Source: CALAEC01 sp050692915 (GTDB taxonomy: Bacteria; Actinomycetota; UBA4738; CALAEC01). From it: a stretch of DNA of 60,791 nt. Each line of letters begins with the position of its first letter. Positions within the stretch are counted from its first letter, which is position 1. Shown in pieces: positions 23,438 through 30,429 of this stretch. The position numbers were made by a program, and so were the translations under genes. The notes under the pieces were generated by a model that ran no database searches, was not told the DNA's origin, and saw nothing but the letters and a program-made list of their open reading frames with translations. The DNA lies in NCBI GenBank assembly GCA_050692915.1, contig JBOGVU010000008.1:1-60791 (forward strand). The letters run 5' to 3'.

Positions 23438-24267
23438 CGGACCAGGCGGGACAGGCGGCGATCCGCGAGCACCTTGCCGCCGGTCTGGCAGCGGGGGCAG
23501 TACGTGACCTCGTGCGACTCGTACGAGACCCGGCGGAGGTCCTCCTCGCACCGAGGGCACGGCTTCCCATACCGGTTGTGCACCGTGAAGTGGTCGCCGA
23601 GCTTCGTGGGCAGCCCGCCGGCGCGCCGGCGCTCCACCTCGAGCGCTTCGTCCAGCACCGAGCGCACGGCGTCGAGGAGCGACCGCCGGGTTGACGGGTC
23701 CAGCGAGGGCAGCGTGGCGTAGGGTGAGAGCCGGGCCCGGTGGAGGATGTCGTCCGAGTACCCCCGGCCGATCCCGGCCACGGTCCGCTGGTCGCGGAGG
23801 ATCGTGTGGATCCGCCGCGGATCGTCGCCCCGGAGGATCAGCTCGGCGAACGCGTCGTCGCCGGGCTCGGGGCCCAGCCGCTCCAGCGGCCCGTCATCCC
23901 CCGGCGCCAGTACCCACCAGCCGGCTCGCCGTTCGGTGCCGAACTCCTTCACCATCACCGAGGGGTGAGCCTCGAACCGCAGCCGGACCACGGCGCCCTT
24001 CGGCCGGGTGGCCCTGGGGGGATCCTCGACAACCACTCGCCCACCCTGGGATAGGTGGATCAGCATCCGGGGCCTCCCCAGGTCGAGCACGAGGTACTTG
24101 CCCCGTCGTCCGACCCGCTCGAGGCGCAGCCCCACCAGCGACTCCGGGGGCGGGTCGTGGGTCTTCAGGCCCGAGAACCCCAGCGGCTCGATGGCGGACA
24201 GGGCCGAGCCGGCGAGTAGCGCGTCGAGGCGCTCGGCCAGGGCCTGGACCTCGGGAAGCTCCGGCAC
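23434..24267 (-). CDS. Formamidopyrimidine-DNA glycosylase (Fpg/Nei family)
   Basis: This 277-residue base-excision repair enzyme removes oxidised bases and nicks the abasic site. The N-terminal catalytic MPELPEVQAL includes Pro1/Glu2 after Met removal. The conserved Lys is in RRGKYLVLDLGR, and MLIHLSQGGRV matches the MLIHLGMTG motif. The H2TH region is GIGRGYSDDILHRARLSPYA. A C-terminal zinc finger is formed by CPRC and CPRC (residues about 240-262). The ending KVLADRRLSRLVR lacks the usual Fpg RTTxxCxxCQ, but the finger is complete. Distinguishing Fpg from Nei by eye is not safe. It is followed upstream by the peroxiredoxin gene in the same direction, together suggesting oxidative-stress defence. 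Confidence 0.93.
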   Translation of the reverse strand: MPELPEVQALAERLDALLAGSALSAIEPLGFSGLKTHDPPPESLVGLRLERVGRRGKYLVLDLGRPRMLIHLSQGGRVVVEDPPRATRPKGAVVRLRFEAHPSVMVKEFGTERRAGWWVLAPGDDGPLERLGPEPGDDAFAELILRGDDPRRIHTILRDQRTVAGIGRGYSDDILHRARLSPYATLPSLDPSTRRSLLDAVRSVLDEALEVERRRAGGLPTKLGDHFTVHNRYGKPCPRCEEDLRRVSYESHEVTYCPRCQTGGKVLADRRLSRLVR

Positions 24268-24276
24268 GAGTTGAGT

Positions 24277-24750
24277 CTACGGTGACCCGTCCGAGGCGAG
24301 GCGACGGACATCCTCGAGCACCTCCGACGGATGCGACTCGATGTCCGTGACCCGGTAGGCCTTGCGGATCACCCCATCGGGATCGATCAGATAGGTCCGC
24401 CGCTTGGCGTACTCCGGCGATCGCTCATCGGGATGGCGCTTGGTCTCGTACGCCTCCCCCACGGCTCGGTCGACGTCGGAGAGGAGACGGAAGGGGAAGG
24501 AATGTTTCTCGGCGAACGCTCGGTTGTCCTCGGGCCGGTCAAAGGAGGCACCCACGATCGCCACGCCGGCTTCCTCGAACTCCGGGGCTCGGTCACGGAA
24601 CCCCTTTCCCTCGACCGTTCACCCGGAGGTGAACGCCTTGGGGAGCCAGAAGAGAACCAGCCACCTGCCCCGGAAGTCGGACAACGACACCCGATCCCCG
24701 TGCTGGTCCGGCAGGGTGAACGCGGGCGCCGGGGTCCCCTCGGCCAGCAT
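24277..24750 (-). CDS. Peroxiredoxin (PrxQ/BCP type) with in-frame TGA at the active-site position: likely selenoprotein
   Basis: Read through one TGA, this frame gives a normal 157-residue thioredoxin-fold peroxiredoxin that reduces peroxides. Before the TGA: MLAEGTPAPAFTLPDQHGD, VSLSDFRGRWLVLFWLP, KAFTSG. After it: TVEGKGFRDRAPEFEEAG, VAIVGASFD, FPFRLLSDVD, YLIDPDGVIRKAY. The TGA (24619-24621) is codon 44, exactly where the PxxxTxxC motif requires the peroxidatic Cys (P37, T41, stop codon 44). No other Cys is present, so there is no resolving Cys. A stable hairpin follows the TGA at once. Selenocysteine is therefore favoured over a nonsense mutation. Conventional gene calling would report only a truncated protein from about 24564. 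Confidence 0.82.
24590..24617 (-). promoter_or_regulatory. Candidate bacterial SECIS element
   Basis: Beginning two bases after the TGA, CGGTC pairs with GACCG (5 bp). After a small internal loop, GGAA pairs with TTCC (4 bp) around an apical AGGGG loop. A G at the second loop position and placement within 30 nt of the UGA fit the bacterial SECIS rule for SelB binding. The loop is slightly nearer the UGA than in E. coli fdhF. Confidence 0.65.
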
Positions 24751-24920
24751 GGCCCAGAGTGTACCGGCGATGCGTCATATCGGGGGTCAGGCTATCGAAT
24801 CCGACGCGAGTGCGAAGATTCGGAGACAATCCTCCCTTTCCGGCGAAACATCCTTCCGAATATCCCCCTCCGCATCGATGGATTGACTACCATCCCCAGA
24901 ACGATCAAGGGGGATACGCG

Positions 24921-25880
24921 ATGAGACCAGCAGTCAAGACGGCGGCCATCGGCATGATTGCCTTATCGCTCATGTTCATGGGGCTCGGCCTGGCCACCGC
25001 GGTCCACACCAACGAGGACTTCTTCGACTTCATCATCACCGCGAACGTCAACGACGACCCCGCCCCGGATCTCCAGGACCCTCGGGCCGTCGGGACGTTC
25101 CGCTACGAGCGCCACCTGACCACTCCCACGCTGGACGCGCCGGCCGGATGGGTCGACGGGGACCGCAAGGGATACTCCTGCGGCTATGCCTTCCTGGCCT
25201 ACCGAAACTTCATCGTGGGACGGGTCACCTTCTCGCGGATCGACCCGCCAGACAGCACTCCCTACACCGTCGTGCTCGACGAATTCATGTCCGAGGGAGT
25301 GCGGAATTACGACGGCACTCTGAATACCCACGATATCCCCGCGGGAGGTGGCGAGCCGCGGCCAGCTCCAGGGATGTCGTGTCCGTTCCCGCTCGAGAAG
25401 TCATACGAACCTCTGATCGGGGACCCCGGTCCGTCGCCGGTCGTCACCTTTCATCACGGGCCGCACACCATCGAGATGCGGGACTTCGCCGATCGAGCTG
25501 ACGTGAAGGGCATAGGGCCCGGCCACACGTTCGAGGTGGTCGCGGAGTCAGACACCCGCATCGAAATCATCGCGTACCAGGACGGCACTCCCGTTCTGGC
25601 GATCTACTACGATCTGATGACCACCGCGATCATCCCCGGGACCCAACATCCGGTAACCCTATTCTCGGGCACGCCCGAAGAACCGGAGCCCACCCCATCG
25701 CCCGAGCCCTCGTCGAGCGAGGAGCCGTCACCGGAGCCGTCGTCATCTCCGTCATCGGAGCCATCACCGGAGCCGTCACGGGAGCCGTCCCCCACCACAG
25801 GGATCCCGGGCGACGTCAACGGGGATGGGCGCGTGAACATCGAGGACCTGATCATCCTGGTCGACAACTGGACCGGTTAG
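24921..25880 (+). CDS. Secreted protein with C-terminal dockerin-like motif
   Basis: This 319-residue protein has a signal peptide (MRPAVKTAAIGMIALSLMFMG) and a globular domain to about residue 245 with no recognised family. A Pro/Ser/Glu-rich linker of about 40 residues follows, then a final segment GDVNGDGRVNIEDLIILVDN. That ending is a single dockerin type I / EF-hand-like calcium loop (D-x-N-x-D-G-x-V-N-x-x-D). A true dockerin has two such loops, so here it may be only a calcium-binding surface tag. ATG 24921 is preceded by AAGGGGGA at suitable spacing, which favours it over an earlier in-frame ATG at 24759 within the divergent promoter region. Two Cys may pair outside the cell. Confidence 0.78.
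   Translation: MRPAVKTAAIGMIALSLMFMGLGLATAVHTNEDFFDFIITANVNDDPAPDLQDPRAVGTFRYERHLTTPTLDAPAGWVDGDRKGYSCGYAFLAYRNFIVGRVTFSRIDPPDSTPYTVVLDEFMSEGVRNYDGTLNTHDIPAGGGEPRPAPGMSCPFPLEKSYEPLIGDPGPSPVVTFHHGPHTIEMRDFADRADVKGIGPGHTFEVVAESDTRIEIIAYQDGTPVLAIYYDLMTTAIIPGTQHPVTLFSGTPEEPEPTPSPEPSSSEEPSPEPSSSPSSEPSPEPSREPSPTTGIPGDVNGDGRVNIEDLIILVDNWTG
25675..25795 (+). repeat. Low-complexity Pro/Ser/Glu linker repeat
   Basis: Short near-repeats of CCGGAGCCGTC and TCATCGGAGCC encode a Glu-Pro-Ser linker between the globular domain and the dockerin-like motif of the secreted protein. Such linkers are typical of exported multidomain proteins and prone to slippage. Confidence 0.7.
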
Positions 25881-25998
25881 CCTCGCGTTCCCCTGGTGGC
25901 CTGACGGGAGCGTGGGCCGGTCCGGCGAGTCGATCGGCGAACATCGCTGCGCTCCAACGACGATACCGGCGAACCGATGCATTAGGGTGAGCCGACCC

Positions 25999-27789
25999 AT
26001 GTCCAATTCCGAGAGACCGAACGTCCCGGGCCGCCCCCTGACTCGACGGCGTGTTCTGCGACTCATGGCAGCCGTGGCCGGGGCCCTGGCCCTCGAGTCT
26101 CCCCATCAGCTCCTTTCCCGATCGGTGGCCCTTGCCAAACGGAAGCGCAAGCCCTCCCTGTGGAGCGACCCGGCCACGTGGAGGGGACGGGTCCCTCGTC
26201 CCAAGGATGTCGCCGTGGTGAGAGGGACGGTCGTGCTCGATAAGCACGTCCGGGTCGCCGGGGTCGTCATCAGGCCTCGCGGTCGCCTGATCTTCCATCC
26301 CCGGCGAAGCGTGAGCCTGACCACGACCGGCAACCTCGTGGTTGAGGGTCGCTTGGTCATGCGGCCCAAGAAGACGCATCGCTCCCACCGGATCACCTTC
26401 GCCCGCGTGGACGAGGCGGCGTTCAAGGGTGGGGGCCACGCGGTGCTCGGCTCCGACGTGGGCCTGTGGGTGATGGGCCACGGGAGGCTAACCCTCAGTG
26501 GGTCGCCGAAGCTCGCCTGGACCAGGGCCGTCGGCTCGATCGGCGCGGGATCCACGACTCTGGCGCTCCAGGACGACCCCGTTGGATGGCGCCCCGGGGA
26601 CCTGATCCTCATCGCGCCGACCGCTTCGCCGGCGTCAAGCAGCCACACGTCGTTCGACTCCGCCAAGATCGCCGCCGTGAGCGGCAGAACGGTCACGCTT
26701 GCCTCCGCCACGGAACGGGACCACCCCGCCATCGACGCCGGAGAGGGCAAGGTCTTCACGGCGGAGGTGCTCAACCTCACCCGGAACGTGGTGATCGAGG
26801 GAAGAGATGGAGGGCGTGCCCACGTGTTCATCCATACTCACCGGCCACAGAGCATCCGGCATGCGGAACTGCGCCATCTCGGTCCCCAGCAGGGCAACGA
26901 GGGTGTGCTCGGCCGGTATCCGCTCCATTTCCATCACAGCGGGGACGGCAGCCGCGGCTCGATCGTCGAAGGGGTCGTGATCCGCGAGAGCGGGGCGCAC
27001 GCGTTCGTCCCTCATCGCTCTCACGGGATCACCATGCGTGATTGCATCGCCCACCGTACCGTCGGGGCGGCCTACTGGTGGGACCCGCAGGACATCACCA
27101 ACGACCTTCGGTGGGAACATTGTGCCGCGATGGAGGTCCTCCCCGAGAGCGGCGACTTCCACCGGCTCAGCGCCTTCGTCCTGGGCGAGGGTGAGCAACT
27201 CTCGGCGCAGCGATGCGTGGCGGTTGGCGTCATCGGAGGAAAGAACTCCTCCGGGTTCATCTGGCCGGAGAAGTCCGGGGACGTCTGGGGCTTCCAGGAC
27301 AACATGGCCCACAACTGCGTGAACGGGGCGTTCGTGTGGCAGAACGGTCCGGAGTCCCACCCGATCCAGTCCTTCATCGCCTACCGGAACGAGAGCTTCG
27401 GGTTCCACCAGGGCGCGTATCGCAGCAGCTACCTGTACCGGGGCCTCACCCTCTACGAGAACGGTTCGGGAGGCATGAACCTGCAGGCCGTGCCTCCGGG
27501 AGGTGGCATCGAGATCTCAGACTCGCATATCGAGGGGGAAGGGCCTCTGATCGTCATCCAGGGCCACAACGACAAGGTGCCCCCTGAGACGGCGTACGTC
27601 GTTCGCCGCTCCGTCCTCCGGTCCGGGGGAACCAAGCTGGAGGTCCGAGGTGAAAGCCAACCCGACCAGGTCGACGTCCACGACAGCGGCCTGCTGGCCT
27701 CAGACGTGGACGTCTCGCCGGCTGCGATGGCGGACACCATCGTCCGCATCTACGAGAACGGTCAGCTGGTCGACACGGTCGAGCCATAG
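25999..27789 (+). CDS. Tat-exported G8-domain, beta-helix protein
   Basis: This 596-residue protein starts with a twin-arginine signal (RPLTRRRVLRLMAAVAGALAL). A G8 domain follows at about residues 45-165: SLWSDPATWRGRVPRPKDVAVV, then VVIRPRGRLIFHP. The rest resembles a right-handed parallel beta-helix: YPLHFHHSGDGSRG, VIRESGAHAFVPHRSHGITMRDC, and SYLYRGLTLYENGSGGMNLQ. The same combination occurs in animal CEMIP/TMEM2 and PKHD1L1-like proteins, some linked to hyaluronan breakdown. A role on extracellular polysaccharide is plausible given the adjacent polysaccharide locus, but is inference. The start at ATG 25999 keeps the Tat signal close to the N-terminus. Confidence 0.82.
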   Translation: MSNSERPNVPGRPLTRRRVLRLMAAVAGALALESPHQLLSRSVALAKRKRKPSLWSDPATWRGRVPRPKDVAVVRGTVVLDKHVRVAGVVIRPRGRLIFHPRRSVSLTTTGNLVVEGRLVMRPKKTHRSHRITFARVDEAAFKGGGHAVLGSDVGLWVMGHGRLTLSGSPKLAWTRAVGSIGAGSTTLALQDDPVGWRPGDLILIAPTASPASSSHTSFDSAKIAAVSGRTVTLASATERDHPAIDAGEGKVFTAEVLNLTRNVVIEGRDGGRAHVFIHTHRPQSIRHAELRHLGPQQGNEGVLGRYPLHFHHSGDGSRGSIVEGVVIRESGAHAFVPHRSHGITMRDCIAHRTVGAAYWWDPQDITNDLRWEHCAAMEVLPESGDFHRLSAFVLGEGEQLSAQRCVAVGVIGGKNSSGFIWPEKSGDVWGFQDNMAHNCVNGAFVWQNGPESHPIQSFIAYRNESFGFHQGAYRSSYLYRGLTLYENGSGGMNLQAVPPGGGIEISDSHIEGEGPLIVIQGHNDKVPPETAYVVRRSVLRSGGTKLEVRGESQPDQVDVHDSGLLASDVDVSPAAMADTIVRIYENGQLVDTVEP

Positions 27790-27793
27790 CAGC

Positions 27794-28075
27794 ATGATCG
27801 ACGCCACGGACTGGGCCAGGGACATCCTGATCCGGGCGCACGCCGCGGCACGACGGTTCAACCCCGACGCCACCATCCGGGTGGCTCGGGCCAGTGGCCA
27901 GGTCCAGGCCGTGCTGGCCGAAGCACCCGCCCCCGACGACCAGGCGCTCCGACTCGATGACGTGACCGTCTATGTGGAGGCCGGGCTGGAGGGACGGATC
28001 GATGTGGAGGAGCCGCACGACCGGCTGGTGCTGAGGCCGCCGGGGTCAGCACCCAACCTACGCCCGCGGCATTAG
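27794..28075 (+). CDS. Small protein resembling IscA/HesB fold, no cysteines
   Basis: This 93-residue acidic protein starts four bases after the G8-protein stop. The pattern MIDATDWARDILIRAHAAARRFNPDATIRV, later LRLDDVTVYVEAGLEGRIDV and PHDRLVLRP, is reminiscent of HesB/IscA-like iron-sulfur carriers. However, none of the three conserved cysteines is present, so iron-sulfur binding is unlikely. It may be a degenerate member or simply a similar small alpha/beta fold. The function is unknown; location suggests co-transcription with the G8 protein. Confidence 0.5.
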   Translation: MIDATDWARDILIRAHAAARRFNPDATIRVARASGQVQAVLAEAPAPDDQALRLDDVTVYVEAGLEGRIDVEEPHDRLVLRPPGSAPNLRPRH

Positions 28076-28119
28076 CCAGAGCGAAGCGTGGCCTTGGTTC
28101 GACGGTTGCTCGGCGAAGC

Positions 28120-29295
28120 TCAGTCGCCTGCCGGCATGAACCGCTGGATCCGACGGATCGCCTCGGCCACGCGCCCGAGGTGATCTTGTGTCATCCCGCT
28201 CCAGAGCGGCAGGGTCAGGACCCGAGCGGCGGCCCACTCCGTCACCGGGAGGGGACCGTTGGCCATGGCCTGGTAGGCCCGGGTCCGATGCACCGGCGGG
28301 GAATAGTATCGGCGGGTCTCGATCCCCTCCGCGGCCAGCGCCCCGGCGAGGGCAGCGGCCTCCACGCCGAACACCTCGTCGTCCACGAGGACGGTGAAGT
28401 CCTTGTACGTGCTCCGGTCTCCCGCGCGAACCTGTGGGAACGAGAGGCCGGGGATCGCCCCAAGGGCCTCCCGGTAGCGATCGGCCAATCCACTCCGCTG
28501 CCGCACCCACTCGTCGAGTCCATCCAGTGAAGCCAGCCCCACCGCCGCGTGCAGCTCGGACATCCGCGCGTTCAACCCGATGAACCGGACGTCGTAATCC
28601 TCGGTCTTCCCATAGTCCCGACCGAGACGACACCGCTCGGCAAGATCATCGTCGTTCGTGGCGATGATCCCTCCTTCCCCGGCGATCACCGGCTTGGTGG
28701 GGGTGAGACTGAACACCTCCGCGTCACCGAACCGCCCCACGGGCTCACCGCGGTGCGTGGACCCGAGGGCGTGGGCGGCATCGAAGAACAGACGGATCCC
28801 GCTCTGGCGAGCGCTCTCCGCGAGCCCCTCGATATCGCACGGCGTTCCGAACGTGTGGGTGGCCAGGATCGCCGACGAACGCATCCCGATGGCCCGCATG
28901 ACCGCACCCGGGGAGAGGGTGAGAGTGTCACGGTCGATGTCCGCGAAGCGAGGATGGAGCCCGTTCCAGGCCACGGCGTGGGCCGTGGCCATGAAGGTGA
29001 ACGACGGCAGGACCACGTCGCCGGTGAGGTCGGCGGCCCTGAGGACGAGCATCAACCCGGCCGTGCACGACGAGACCGCGACGGCGTGCCTGACACCTAC
29101 GCGCTCAGCCACCGACCGCTCCAGCTCTCGGACGTGGGGGCCGTTCGTCAGGTTCCCGCTCCGGAGGATCCGGAGCAAATCTTCGGCCACCCTCTCCGGG
29201 TTCGGGATGGTCGGCCGGGCCAGCGGGAGGCCCTCGGGGAACAGCGGTCGGCCACCAAGCAGGGCCGGCGGACCGGACAGCTCGAGCGTGCTCAT
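28120..29295 (-). CDS. DegT/DnrJ/EryC1/StrS family sugar aminotransferase
   Basis: This 391-residue PLP enzyme transaminates keto-sugars on nucleotide carriers. It has VSSCTAGLMLVL near residue 85, the FFDAAHALG segment with the PLP-contacting Asp, and the Schiff-base Lys in FSLTPTKPVIAGEGG. The end contains RRYYSPPVH, typical of the family. The ATG at 29295 overlaps the stop of the upstream epimerase gene (ATGA), so the two act together to make an amino-sugar for the polysaccharide. It is the last gene of the minus-strand locus. Confidence 0.93.
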   Translation of the reverse strand: MSTLELSGPPALLGGRPLFPEGLPLARPTIPNPERVAEDLLRILRSGNLTNGPHVRELERSVAERVGVRHAVAVSSCTAGLMLVLRAADLTGDVVLPSFTFMATAHAVAWNGLHPRFADIDRDTLTLSPGAVMRAIGMRSSAILATHTFGTPCDIEGLAESARQSGIRLFFDAAHALGSTHRGEPVGRFGDAEVFSLTPTKPVIAGEGGIIATNDDDLAERCRLGRDYGKTEDYDVRFIGLNARMSELHAAVGLASLDGLDEWVRQRSGLADRYREALGAIPGLSFPQVRAGDRSTYKDFTVLVDDEVFGVEAAALAGALAAEGIETRRYYSPPVHRTRAYQAMANGPLPVTEWAAARVLTLPLWSGMTQDHLGRVAEAIRRIQRFMPAGD

Positions 29296-30239
29296 GGTCG
29301 CCCCGCCAGGGCGCCCGTGAACCACTCCACCGTGGTCCGCAGTCCGCCGGGCACATCCACGGTGGGCCGGTAGCGCAGGAGCTGTGCGGCGCGGTCGATC
29401 GACGCCTCGGAATGGCGGACGTCACCGGGGCGTGGCTCCGCGAACTCGGGCTCCAGCTCCCTCCCCAGGATCGCGTTGAGCATGGCCACCAGGTCCCGCA
29501 AGGATGTCCGAGCGCCGCAGGCCACGTTCATGACCTCACCCACGGCGGCCGGCCCGGCCTTCGCCGCCGACATGAGGGCACCCACGGCGTTCTCCACGTG
29601 GGTGAAGTCCCGGCTCTGGCCACCATCTCCGAAGATCACCGGCCGTTCCCCGGCCAGCATCCGGGTGATGAAGCGGGGGATGACTGCCGCATACTCGGAG
29701 TCAGGGTCCTGACGCTCGCCGAACACGTTGAAGAAGCGCAGGGAGACCGTCTCGAGTCCGTAAACACGGGTGAACGACTGACAGTAGGCCTCCGCGGCCA
29801 GCTTCGCCGCCGCGTACGGCGAGCGAGGTGCGGGAGCCATGCCCTCGTGCTTCGGAAGGGTCGGCACGTCACCGTAGATCGATGATGATGAGGCGTAGAC
29901 CACGCGCCTGACACCCGCGTCTCGGGCCGCCACCAGGACGGCCAGGGTGCCGCCCACGTTCACGCCGTTGGTCCGGATGGGGTCTTCGATGGATCGGGTC
30001 ACCGACGGCAACGCGGCCAGGTGAAATACGATCTCGGCCCCGTCCATGGCCCTCCGCGTGGCCGCGACGTCCTGCACGTCCTCGTGGTCGAACCGAACGT
30101 CCTGCTGAACACCTTCGAGGTTGGCCAGCTTGCCGGTGGACAGATCGTCCACCACCCTCACCCGGTGGCCTTCGCCGAGGAGCGCGCGGACGAGGTTGGA
30201 GCCGATGAACCCCGCTCCTCCGGTCACCATAACGTCCAT
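29292..30239 (-). CDS. NAD-dependent nucleotide-sugar epimerase/dehydratase
   Basis: This 315-residue extended SDR enzyme resembles UDP-glucose/UDP-GlcNAc 4-epimerases. It has the NAD motif TGGAGFIGSN, FHLAALPSV, SSSSIYGD, the catalytic SPYAAAKLAAE Tyr-Lys pair, and LRFFNVFGERQDP. The start has a GGAGGAG site 7 nt upstream. It is coupled to the aminotransferase gene downstream and separated by 190 bp and a hairpin from the large secreted protein gene upstream. It likely provides the keto- or epimerised sugar for amination. Confidence 0.92.
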   Translation of the reverse strand: MDVMVTGGAGFIGSNLVRALLGEGHRVRVVDDLSTGKLANLEGVQQDVRFDHEDVQDVAATRRAMDGAEIVFHLAALPSVTRSIEDPIRTNGVNVGGTLAVLVAARDAGVRRVVYASSSSIYGDVPTLPKHEGMAPAPRSPYAAAKLAAEAYCQSFTRVYGLETVSLRFFNVFGERQDPDSEYAAVIPRFITRMLAGERPVIFGDGGQSRDFTHVENAVGALMSAAKAGPAAVGEVMNVACGARTSLRDLVAMLNAILGRELEPEFAEPRPGDVRHSEASIDRAAQLLRYRPTVDVPGGLRTTVEWFTGALAGRP

Positions 30240-30267
30240 CAGGTCAACTCCTCCGCGCTGTCAGCCA

Positions 30268-30298
30268 AGGCCCTGGAGCGATCCTTCGCCCAGGGCCT
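30268..30298 (-). terminator. 9-bp hairpin between operon parts
   Basis: AGGCCCTGG and CCAGGGCCT form a perfect 9-bp stem with a 13-nt loop, between the stop of the large propeller gene and the epimerase start. It may end or attenuate the upstream transcript. No T-run follows. Confidence 0.4.
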
Positions 30299-30429
30299 CA
30301 GGGTAGGATGTCGGGCCCCGCTCGCCATCGGTCGAGTGACGTAGCCGTGGTGCGTCAGGCGACGTAGACGGTCCTGGTGGGGCTCCTGCACAACGGGGGC
30401 GAACGGGGGGAAGTCGCACGGAAGCGCGC

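Noticed and set aside
24277..24564. A 95-residue truncated peroxiredoxin starting at ATG 24564
   Set aside because: It would lack the first strands and the active site; the continuous homology upstream through the TGA argues for the full-length selenoprotein.
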